Below, piece after piece: positions 17,268-24,330 of a stretch of 64,000 nucleotides of DNA (positions are counted from its first letter, which is position 1; every line of letters starts with the position of its first letter). This DNA comes from Pseudomonas corrugata (GTDB taxonomy: Bacteria; Pseudomonadota; Gammaproteobacteria; Pseudomonadales; Pseudomonadaceae), in the NCBI RefSeq assembly GCF_001269905.1, contig NZ_LHVK01000008.1, positions 268,526 to 332,525 of the forward strand, in the 5' to 3' direction. The notes below the pieces were generated by a model. That model made no database searches and was not told where the DNA came from. It worked only from the letters and a program-made list of their open reading frames with translations. A program made the translations under genes and the position numbers.

Positions 17268-18719
17268 TCAGACCATCGGGTCGCCGACGTGCAGGATTTT
17301 CATCCCGTTGGTGCCGCCGATGGTGTGGTAGCTGTCGCCCTTGGTCAGGATGACCCAGTCACCGGTCTGCACCACGCCGCGCTTGACCAACTCGTCCACC
17401 GCCGCCTGGCTGACTTCGCCCGGTTGCAGGGCGGCCGGATCGAACGGCACGGTGTAGACGCCACGGAACATGGCGACACGGGCCTGGGTTTCGCGATGCG
17501 GGGAGAACGCGTAGATCGGCACCGAAGAACGGATGCGCGACATGATCAGCGGCGTGTAGCCACTTTCGGTCAGGGCGATGATCGCCTTTACGCCCGGGAA
17601 GTGGTTGGCGGTGTACATCGTCGCCAGGGCGATGCTCTCGTCGCAGCGCTCGAAGGTCTTGCCGATGCGATGGCTGGAGGTCTTGCCGGTCGGGTGTTTT
17701 TCCGCGCCCATGCAGATGCGTGCCATGGCCTGCACCGCTTCGAGGGGGTATTGGCCGGCGGCACTTTCGGCCGAGAGCATCACGGCGTCGGTGTAGTCGA
17801 GCACGGCGTTGGCTACGTCGGACACTTCGGCGCGGGTCGGCATCGGGTTCTGGATCATCGACTCCATCATCTGGGTCGCCACGATCACCGCCTTATTGTG
17901 GCGGCGTGCATGCAGGATGATCTTCTTCTGGATGCCCACCAGCTCGGCGTCGCCGATTTCCACGCCGAGGTCGCCACGGGCCACCATCACGGCGTCGGAG
18001 GCCTTGATCAGGCCGTCGAGGGTTTCGTCGTCGGCCACGGCTTCGGCGCGTTCGATCTTCGCCACCAGCCAGGCGGTGCCGCCGGCTTCGTCGCGCAGTT
18101 GACGGGCGTATTCCATGTCGGCGGCGTCACGGGGAAAGGACACGGCGAGGTAGTCGACTTCCATTTCCGCGGCCAGCTTGATGTCGGCCTTGTCTTTTTC
18201 AGTCAGGGCCGGTGCCGTCAGACCGCCGCCGCGACGGTTGATGCCTTTATGGTCCGACAGCGGGCCGCCGATGGTCACGGTGCAGACCAGTTCGGTGGCG
18301 GTAGCGGCGTCGACGCGCATCACCACGCGACCGTCGTCGAGCAGCAGTTCGTCGCCCACGCCGCAGTCCTTGACCAGGTCCGGGTAGTCGATGCCGACCA
18401 CTTGCTGGTTGCCTTCGGTCAGCGGATGGCTGGTGGAGAAGGTGAAGGTGTCACCGATCTTCAACTCGATACGCTTGTTGGCGAATTTGGCAATACGGAT
18501 CTTGGGGCCTTGCAGGTCACCCAGCAGGGCTACGAAGCGGCCGTGCTTGGCGGCGAGGTCGCGCACCAGCTTGGCACGAGCCTTGTGCTCGTCGGGGGTG
18601 CCGTGGGAAAAGTTCAGACGGGCAACGTCCAGGCCAGCCAGAATCAGCTGTTCGAGAACTTCCGGCGAATTACTGGCCGGGCCAAGGGTAGCGACGATTT
18701 TGGTGCGACGGACGGACAT
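17268..18719 (-). CDS. pykA: Pyruvate kinase
   Basis: Glycolytic enzyme of 483 residues that makes pyruvate and ATP from phosphoenolpyruvate and ADP. Diagnostic segments are the N-terminal RRTKIVATLGPAS, the substrate-binding ARLNFSHGT, the signature VDYLAVSFPRDAADMEY, the catalytic-lysine region AWLVAKIERAEAV, and the metal/PEP-binding VMVARGDLGVEIG. The C-terminal regulatory domain is complete. A ribosome binding site (GAGGAG) sits 6-7 bases before the ATG. It is the PykA type found in pseudomonads next to sadC; a PykF paralogue, if present, is elsewhere. It is monocistronic with its own terminator. Confidence 0.96.
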   Translation of the reverse strand: MSVRRTKIVATLGPASNSPEVLEQLILAGLDVARLNFSHGTPDEHKARAKLVRDLAAKHGRFVALLGDLQGPKIRIAKFANKRIELKIGDTFTFSTSHPLTEGNQQVVGIDYPDLVKDCGVGDELLLDDGRVVMRVDAATATELVCTVTIGGPLSDHKGINRRGGGLTAPALTEKDKADIKLAAEMEVDYLAVSFPRDAADMEYARQLRDEAGGTAWLVAKIERAEAVADDETLDGLIKASDAVMVARGDLGVEIGDAELVGIQKKIILHARRHNKAVIVATQMMESMIQNPMPTRAEVSDVANAVLDYTDAVMLSAESAAGQYPLEAVQAMARICMGAEKHPTGKTSSHRIGKTFERCDESIALATMYTANHFPGVKAIIALTESGYTPLIMSRIRSSVPIYAFSPHRETQARVAMFRGVYTVPFDPAALQPGEVSQAAVDELVKRGVVQTGDWVILTKGDSYHTIGGTNGMKILHVGDPMV

Positions 18720-19092
18720 GCAAGACTCCTCAAGTTCAAGCGCCAGCGAAGGCTACTATGGTCTTTGGGTGTAGTCATTGTTCATATGCACTACTTATTC
18801 GTTTCTTTTTCGAAGTGAACATTCCCGAAGATTTTCACGCCTCTTTGGCCTGGATCACTCTTGTGGCCATGAGCATTCATCTGTGGCGAGGGGATTTATC
18901 CCCGCTGGGCTGCGAAGCGGCCCCAAAGCCCTGTTACTCGGTGTCTCAGGCGGATTGAGTCGCCGGTGTTGGGTCTGCTTCGCAGCCCAGCGGGGATAAA
19001 TCCCCTCGCCACAAGAGCGAGCCCGGCGTCATATAGAGTTGAAGATTTCTAAGGGTAGGCCGATACAGCGCTCAAGACAGGAGAACCTTCCC
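18720..19092. other. Intergenic region between pykA and the lipoprotein gene
   Basis: Holds the pykA promoter region (AT-rich around 18775-18830), a REP pair (18882-19012) and the lipoprotein leader with an AGGAGAA ribosome binding site near 19078. No further gene is supported. Confidence 0.5.
18882..19012. repeat. Inverted REP pair, family A
   Basis: Two copies of the GTGGCGAGGGGATTTATCCC element in opposite orientation (18882-18920 and 18974-19012), each with the extended TGCGAAGC tail towards the centre. Same family as at 14731 and 37531. Confidence 0.85.
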
Positions 19093-19467
19093 ATGCGATT
19101 CGTGCTTTTTATTGCCCTGGCCCTGAGCATCACGGGCTGCACCCGGTGGTCGATGAACCATCACATGAATCTGGCCTACAAGGCCTACGACCGTGGCAAT
19201 TGCGACCAGGTGATGCTCGAACTGTCCCAGGTCGACCGCGCCAGCCGGGCCCGTCGCTATATGCAGCCGGAAGTCTCGATGCTGCGGGGCCAGTGCCTGG
19301 AGCGGCAGAAACTGTTCGTCGACGCGGCGCAGACCTATCAGTTCATCATCGCGCAATACCCCACCAGCGAATATGCCTTCCGCGCCCGTGCCCGGCTCGA
19401 AACCCTCGAAAGCCTGGGGCATTACCCGACCCGCAGTGCCTCGGCGATCCGCCCGACCGCGTTCTGA
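19093..19467 (+). CDS. Small outer-membrane lipoprotein with TPR-like repeat
   Basis: Of 124 residues, the first ~18 form a lipoprotein signal peptide with lipobox SITGC. The mature part is helical and resembles the tetratricopeptide units of BamD/YbgF-type proteins (AYKAYDRGNCDQVMLELSQV; AQTYQFIIAQYPTSEYAFRA). A good ribosome binding site (AGGAGAA) favours this ATG over a longer frame upstream. It probably sits in the envelope as a periplasm-facing scaffold, but no specific partner is evident; a full BamD is about twice as long. It stands alone between pyruvate kinase and a PilZ gene. Confidence 0.75.
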   Translation: MRFVLFIALALSITGCTRWSMNHHMNLAYKAYDRGNCDQVMLELSQVDRASRARRYMQPEVSMLRGQCLERQKLFVDAAQTYQFIIAQYPTSEYAFRARARLETLESLGHYPTRSASAIRPTAF

Positions 19468-19627
19468 TCGTCACCGCGGCACAGCCGCCGAGGGATATTC
19501 CCCGGCGGATGGCCGGCAACGTTGCGGACTGGCTTCCGTCCCTGCTTGAGCTATATTTGTACAACTCGTGGCTAGAGCAAGATCTCTAATGTCGAGGCAA
19601 CACCTGTGACCGGCAGGAACAGGCTCA

Positions 19628-19645
19628 AGACGCTTGCAAGCGTCT
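19628..19645. promoter_or_regulatory. Perfect 18-bp palindrome upstream of the PilZ gene
   Basis: AGACGCTTGCAAGCGTCT is fully self-complementary and lies about 90 bp before the PilZ start codon in an otherwise featureless 269-bp gap. It could be an operator for a dimeric repressor; no T run follows, so it is not a terminator. Confidence 0.35.
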
Positions 19646-19736
19646 GGCACCGGGATCGGGGAGAGCGGGCTCGCTTGGGCTCGTTCCGAAGCATTGGGTA
19701 GGCCCTTGTTGAGGGCTGGGAAAAGCGATACGAAAC

Positions 19737-20099
19737 ATGTACAAAAAACGTCGAATTGATCGGCAGGATCTGCCGTGCTTCTTGAAAGTGTTCAACGGCG
19801 TCAACGACAGGCTTATTGGTTATCTGGGAAACGTTTCTGAACATGGCCTGATGCTGATCAGCACGTTGCCGTTGATGGTCGGCGCAGACTTTGAGCTGCA
19901 CCTGAAAATCCCCGCCGCTGATGAAGGGCCGCAGAGGGATATCAAGTTGAAGGCCACCTGCCTGTGGTGCCATGAAGACGTGACGCCACAGCATTTCGAC
20001 GCCGGCTTCAGCCTCCATGGGACGCCGCCGGAATATGGACAACTGGTCAGCGCGCTGCAGCAATATTTCAGTTTCCACTCCTTGCCGGCTTCGGCTTGA
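19737..20099 (+). CDS. PilZ-domain cyclic di-GMP receptor
   Basis: Single-domain PilZ protein of 120 residues. Both halves of the c-di-GMP binding signature are present: RRIDR at residues 5-9 (RxxxR) and NVSEHG at 32-37 (D/NxSxxG). It should therefore bind c-di-GMP and act on an unknown partner. A membrane cyclase gene about 4 kb upstream may feed the same signal, though this is only proximity. From memory P. aeruginosa has a PilZ gene at the same place, next to the MoxR cluster; here a DUF6124 gene and the toxin A module come between. A short GC-rich hairpin and T8 run follow the stop and may terminate it. Confidence 0.85.
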   Translation: MYKKRRIDRQDLPCFLKVFNGVNDRLIGYLGNVSEHGLMLISTLPLMVGADFELHLKIPAADEGPQRDIKLKATCLWCHEDVTPQHFDAGFSLHGTPPEYGQLVSALQQYFSFHSLPASA

Positions 20100-20173
20100 G
20101 GCCGCCTGACTTTTTTTTGCAGGTTTACTTCAAGCCAGTGACGGGGGAGGGGCAAGATCAGGCTGAGCCCGAT

Positions 20174-20269
20174 CCCCTGTGGGAGCGAGCCTGCTCGCGA
20201 TAGCGGTCGGCCAGTCACATTAATATTGAATATGCCGCCGTCTTCGCGAGCAGGCTCGCTCCCACAGGT
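20174..20269. repeat. Inverted REP pair, family B
   Basis: Inverted copies of the GCGAGCAGGCTCGCTCCCAC element (20174-20204 and 20240-20269) between the PilZ gene and the convergent DUF6124 gene. Confidence 0.85.
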
Positions 20270-20323
20270 CCTGCATCAACCCTGTGCTTCACAGGGCATT
20301 CGAGCGTCGCGACCTCACGGTCT

Positions 20324-20692
20324 TCAGCGCTGGATCTTCTCTTCGCCGTCCAGCAGCCTCTCCAGCAACAACACCCCCATCTCGCCCATCTGGTGAATCG
20401 CCAGGGCCAGGTTGCGCGGGGCACCTTCCAGATCTTCCGATAAATCCAGAATCAGCGTACTGACCGAGCAGAAGGTTTCGTAGGTGTGCGCGAGCATGCC
20501 CTCGGGATCGGCGTCGGGGGCGACGATGAAGTAATCCAGGTGCTTGGCGGCTTTCGGATCGGGTTGGCCGTTGTCGGGCTTGAGGTAGTAGTCCAGGGCT
20601 CGTTGGGCGGCCTGGTCGAGCTTGGCGGGGTCGAGGGTTTCGTGGGGGGACAGTGGGTCGGTGTGCGGGGGATTGGGTGTTGGTTTGATCAT
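20324..20692 (-). CDS. DUF6124 family protein
   Basis: Small protein of 122 residues with the layout of the DUF6124 family of pseudomonads: a proline-rich N-terminus (MIKPTPNPP), a DPAKLDQAAQRALDYYL segment, and an amphipathic helical C-terminal half. No signal peptide, membrane segment or catalytic motif is visible and the function is unknown. Its 5' leader is unusually structured, with the probable ribosome binding site (GGATAA) inside one arm of an alternative stem, suggesting translational control. It is transcribed away from the toxin A module. Confidence 0.7.
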   Translation of the reverse strand: MIKPTPNPPHTDPLSPHETLDPAKLDQAAQRALDYYLKPDNGQPDPKAAKHLDYFIVAPDADPEGMLAHTYETFCSVSTLILDLSEDLEGAPRNLALAIHQMGEMGVLLLERLLDGEEKIQR

Positions 20693-20693
20693 G

Positions 20694-20893
20694 TTTCGTT
20701 ATCCATTAAATGGGCTACCACCGACTCGCGACTAAACGAGGGTGGCGGCTGAACGCAGGTTAGTCGACCGGGAGGATAACGAAAGAACCGGCGCGCCCGA
20801 GGGCGCCCTGCGCACAGCCACCATTAAGCACGGGGACAGGGAACCCGACTGGATGATGCTTATGCACTTCGTTATACCTCCCGGGCGACTAAA
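20694..20893 (-). promoter_or_regulatory. Switch-like 5' leader of the DUF6124 gene
   Basis: Three related arms are present. Arm 1 (20868-20893) and arm 2 (20760-20783) form a near-perfect 24-bp inverted repeat with one mismatch and one bulge. Arm 3 (20695-20704, GGATAACGAA on the transcript) can pair perfectly with the first 10 bases of arm 2. Between arms 2 and 3 is a further stem-loop (20714-20728 with 20737-20749). Arm 3 lies two bases before the ATG and contains the likely Shine-Dalgarno GGA. The arm 1-2 and arm 2-3 pairings exclude each other, the geometry of a translational on/off switch. Ligand or trigger unknown. Confidence 0.5.
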
Positions 20894-21040
20894 CCCGACC
20901 GCTGGATATCAGCGACGCGAATCAAGTTACGGGGCAAGGCCAAGGCACACAAGCCGGCGGATTCTGGCGGATCTGTAGTCCGTTGCGCAAGGTGCTGTAG
21001 TCAAACGGTTTATTCCTCTCCAAGCCTCGCCGCTCGTCGG

Positions 21041-21060
21041 GACTGTCAGAACCAACAGGT
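21041..21060 (+). promoter_or_regulatory. Degenerate lux-box-like site upstream of the toxin A module
   Basis: GACTGTCAGAACCAACAGGT keeps the CTGTCAG/ACAGGT core of the two sites before the B and C genes, matching the TcB site at 16 of 20 positions. It is only 6 bp from the longest possible start (GTG, 21067) but 87 bp from the ATG at 21148, the spacing seen at the other two sites. This suggests the later start if the site works as a class II activator box. Confidence 0.5.
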
Positions 21061-21066
21061 GCTGGC

Positions 21067-24000
21067 GTGAGCACGCCTGTCATCTACTGGTTCAAGCGCC
21101 TAGGCGATGTTGCCACCCGAAACTTTCTTATAGTTGAGCGAGTAGTCATGCAAAGTGATGACGGTGTTGAGCAGAGCGAGTCCACAGGGAAACCCGACGA
21201 TAATATTGCCGATGGGTTCACCAATGTCGGTGAAACCCGCGCAGTGAGAACCTTAAGGGCCAGTAGTGGTGCGGCTTATTGGGCTGAACTGGAACTTAAC
21301 GCCATATGGTCTGGGAATGGCAAAGCGTTCACTGTAGAAACCATACGGTATAGAGCAGCGGACAATGGTCGGAATAAAGGAGACATTAAGCTGGGGCTGG
21401 TTTCAGCAGATGACACCGGTTGGGGGGATCCCTTAGAGAAAAATGCGATCCAAGACGGACAATGGCACAGTTTTGTGAAAACTCGCTCCGTGGCGGGGAA
21501 TGTCGATCATGCGATCATACATTTCAACTTCATATATGACAGGGGGGGCACGACCGACAAGAACATGACGGCGCAAGCCGAAGTAGAGTACGTCATTCCT
21601 AAGCCCTCTATAACCCCAATCAGAAATGTCAACGCCCGAAGGTTTTATGTTTATGGGGCGGGGGGCATATTTAACGGGGGGACGGTGTTTGTACGAACCA
21701 GTATCGACCCTGTCCACCACGTTGCACAGATAACGACGGTAAACGGAACCTGGCAAGCCCTGGTCAGCCTTTCGGCAGACGGGCGGCACATGACGCTGGA
21801 CGCCTATCAGAAGATGGCCGGCAGCCTCAAAGAGTCCGAACGTGCAGCCAGTCAAGACATCTATCTGGCTTACATCACCGCACCCGCCGCCAATGCTGTT
21901 CTAGGCATTGGGGACAAGTTCAAGGGCTTTGGCGCCCCTGGAAGTAAAGTCAAAGTGGTCATGAGCGACAATCAGGGTTTTCAATTGACGCCCGAAGTGA
22001 CGGTGACTGCGAACGACACTTGGGAAGCGGCTATTGATGCAGTACTCCCGGAAGGCTCTATCGCGGTAGTGGCAATCTTTGAGTTGGCGGGTTTCCCCAG
22101 CGTTATTTCCGAACCCGTGACCTACACCGTATTGCGCCCGCCGGCCATCACAGTTCCTGCCGCCAATAGTATTCAGGCACAAACCTTTAACCTCAGCGGT
22201 AACAACGCACTCAAAGGTGCAACGGTGACAGTCTATCGCGATCCGTCGGAAACCAGTGTGGGTCACACGCTGGTCACGCAGGACAATGGTAGTTGGAGTG
22301 CAGACGTGACCGTGGCGGCGGGGCCTACCTCGCTGGCTGCCTTGCAAACATTGAACGGGAAGGACTCGGGTCGTAGTTCGCCTAGAGCGTTCAAGATAAA
22401 ACCGCCGAAACTGTTTGATATCCAAGTCACCTACCCCAGGCCCGGCACGGCGAGATTTTCCGGCGCCGGCCACGCCGGCGCCACGGTGGATGTTCATAAA
22501 ACCGGCGTTAACGACCCGCAGGTCAGCACTGGCGTCAGTGGCGGCCAGTGGGCGGTGGAATGGTCCGATCAGCCGCCGGGAAGCTACTCGGTGGATATCC
22601 GGCAAAAACTCCCCGACGGTTCCGCCTGGATTCATTCGGATTGGAGCGACAGGCTCACGGTCACGATACCTGTGCCGACGCCGACCTTGGAGGTTCAGGT
22701 TGGCGGGGACCGCAAACCTGTGTTTTCCGGTATCGGTCACAGTTGGACGGGACAACCTGCGGCGCAGATCGAGGTGCTGCGGGTGGGCGAATCGACGCCT
22801 GCCGTGCCGACTGTCGAGGTTGCCAACAACAGGTGGTCAAGCGCTGCGACCGAAGCCTGGAATCCGGGGACTTACTCCGTCGAAGCCCGGCAGTTGTTCA
22901 ATAACCTCTCTTCCGAGCCCACTTCAAAGCAATTCGTCATCCGGGCCCCGGTCCCCACCGTGGAGGTTCGCCAGGACGGCCTGACCCCACGCTTCTCCGG
23001 CACCTGCCTGAATGGTGCGCAGGTGCAGCTTCAGTTCGATGGGGACCCGAACTCCCCCTATGCCGCGCAAGTGAGCGGTGCCACTTGGAGCTTCACTCGG
23101 CAGGAGCCCTTCATGCCCGGCACTTATACCGCCAGGGTCACGCAGTCCTTCGGCGGCCAGACCTCGGATGAGGTGTCCCAACCGTTCGAGGTCGTCGTGT
23201 TGCGGCCGGTCATCACCTCACCGGTGAATGATGAAGAGGTGGATCACAACCCGATCATCCAGGGCACGGGTGGTATCCCTGGGGCTTTGATGCGCGTGTT
23301 TGATTTTGTATCAGAAACCCTTCTCGGCGAAGCCGAGGTCACCGGCAACGCATGGTCGGTGCCCATTACCGAGGATCTTGCGTTTGACGATCACAGGGTT
23401 TACGCGGTCCAGCAGTACGGCGAGTTTCCTTCCGAGGCCAGCGAGCCCGTCAGCTTCAAGGTGATCCTGTTTCCGCCCACCATCGACCATCCCCAGCCGG
23501 GCGATGCCATTGCCCGGGTTTCGGTCATTGACGGCTATGCCCGCAAAGTGTCGGGGCTGGACACGGCCACCGTCGAGTTGTGGCTCGACGGGGCGGACGA
23601 GCCGTTGGCGACGGTCCGGGCCAGAGGCAACGATGGCTACTGGTTCTATGACGCGCACCTGCCGGTGGGCACCTATACGCTGCGTGCCAAGCAGTTCTTC
23701 AAGGACAAGGACTCCGATTTCAGTCCCGACCATGCCTTCACCGCCGTGCCGGCCATCCCGGTCATCGAGTCGCCGGCACTGCAGCAGCACCTTGGTGCAA
23801 CGGTGACGATTTCCGGGCATGGCTACACCGGCGACTGGGTCGAAGTGGCCTGGAGCGATGCACCCGACACGGTGTTGGGCAGGGTGCAGGTGCAGGCGAA
23901 CCGGACCTGGTCGATGCCCCTGGCTATCGAGCGCCCAGCCGGTCCTCATTCATTGATCGTGCAGCAGGAGTGCGACGGGTACAGCTCCGGGTGGAGCGCG

Positions 24001-24294
24001 ACCCATGAGGTGCTGTTGCTGTCCCGGGCACCGACGTTCACGACGCCGGAAGCGGGGCAGTGGTTCGCGGGTACGGCGTTCTTCGAAGGCACCGGTGAGA
24101 GCGGCAAGCGCGTTGAGGTGTCGCACTGGTTCGATGCCCGGCAGGTGATCGCCCCGGACCTTGCGGTGGCCGACGGCACTTGGGCAGGCTCGCCCCGGGA
24201 GCCATTGACGCCAGGCCCGCACTGGGTGAAGGCGTGGCAGGCCGGCTCGGACTGGGGAGAAAGCCCGCGTTTTGACGTGGCCCAGGAGCTGTAG
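21067..24294 (+). CDS. Ig-like repeat protein of the Tc toxin A module
   Basis: Protein of up to 1075 residues with no signal peptide or membrane helix. The first ~270 residues are a separate domain I do not recognise. From ~275 to the end there are about eight to nine tandem beta-sandwich repeats of 90-100 residues with a recurring pattern (FSGxGHxGAxVxV ... W ... PGxYSVxARQ), typical of bacterial Ig-like domains. The GTG at 21067 gives the longest frame; the ATG at 21148 (1048 residues) is an alternative favoured by the position of the lux-box-like site. It is first of four co-directional genes and ends 36 bp before the TcaA-like gene. A role as an accessory or receptor-binding partner of the toxin is inferred from position only. 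The first ~800 bp look less GC-rich than the neighbours. Confidence 0.75.
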   Translation: MSTPVIYWFKRLGDVATRNFLIVERVVMQSDDGVEQSESTGKPDDNIADGFTNVGETRAVRTLRASSGAAYWAELELNAIWSGNGKAFTVETIRYRAADNGRNKGDIKLGLVSADDTGWGDPLEKNAIQDGQWHSFVKTRSVAGNVDHAIIHFNFIYDRGGTTDKNMTAQAEVEYVIPKPSITPIRNVNARRFYVYGAGGIFNGGTVFVRTSIDPVHHVAQITTVNGTWQALVSLSADGRHMTLDAYQKMAGSLKESERAASQDIYLAYITAPAANAVLGIGDKFKGFGAPGSKVKVVMSDNQGFQLTPEVTVTANDTWEAAIDAVLPEGSIAVVAIFELAGFPSVISEPVTYTVLRPPAITVPAANSIQAQTFNLSGNNALKGATVTVYRDPSETSVGHTLVTQDNGSWSADVTVAAGPTSLAALQTLNGKDSGRSSPRAFKIKPPKLFDIQVTYPRPGTARFSGAGHAGATVDVHKTGVNDPQVSTGVSGGQWAVEWSDQPPGSYSVDIRQKLPDGSAWIHSDWSDRLTVTIPVPTPTLEVQVGGDRKPVFSGIGHSWTGQPAAQIEVLRVGESTPAVPTVEVANNRWSSAATEAWNPGTYSVEARQLFNNLSSEPTSKQFVIRAPVPTVEVRQDGLTPRFSGTCLNGAQVQLQFDGDPNSPYAAQVSGATWSFTRQEPFMPGTYTARVTQSFGGQTSDEVSQPFEVVVLRPVITSPVNDEEVDHNPIIQGTGGIPGALMRVFDFVSETLLGEAEVTGNAWSVPITEDLAFDDHRVYAVQQYGEFPSEASEPVSFKVILFPPTIDHPQPGDAIARVSVIDGYARKVSGLDTATVELWLDGADEPLATVRARGNDGYWFYDAHLPVGTYTLRAKQFFKDKDSDFSPDHAFTAVPAIPVIESPALQQHLGATVTISGHGYTGDWVEVAWSDAPDTVLGRVQVQANRTWSMPLAIERPAGPHSLIVQQECDGYSSGWSATHEVLLLSRAPTFTTPEAGQWFAGTAFFEGTGESGKRVEVSHWFDARQVIAPDLAVADGTWAGSPREPLTPGPHWVKAWQAGSDWGESPRFDVAQEL

Positions 24295-24330
24295 CCACTT
24301 CGTCTTCAATACTTGAAACGGAGCACTGCG

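Larger units (their letters stand above)
20693..21066. other. Intergenic region between DUF6124 and the toxin A module
   Basis: A 374-bp divergent gap. Its left half (20694-20893) is the folded DUF6124 leader. Its right end carries the lux-box-like site 21041-21060. The part between (about 20895-21040) shows nothing I can name. A 78-codon frame across the leader is rejected. Confidence 0.5.

Noticed and set aside
17142..18818. A 558-codon frame antisense to pyruvate kinase
   Set aside because: Shadow frame; it reads through the pykA terminator and has no domain similarity.
20742..20978. A 78-codon plus-strand frame across the DUF6124 leader
   Set aside because: It lies in the inverted repeats, has no ribosome binding site and shows no coding bias.
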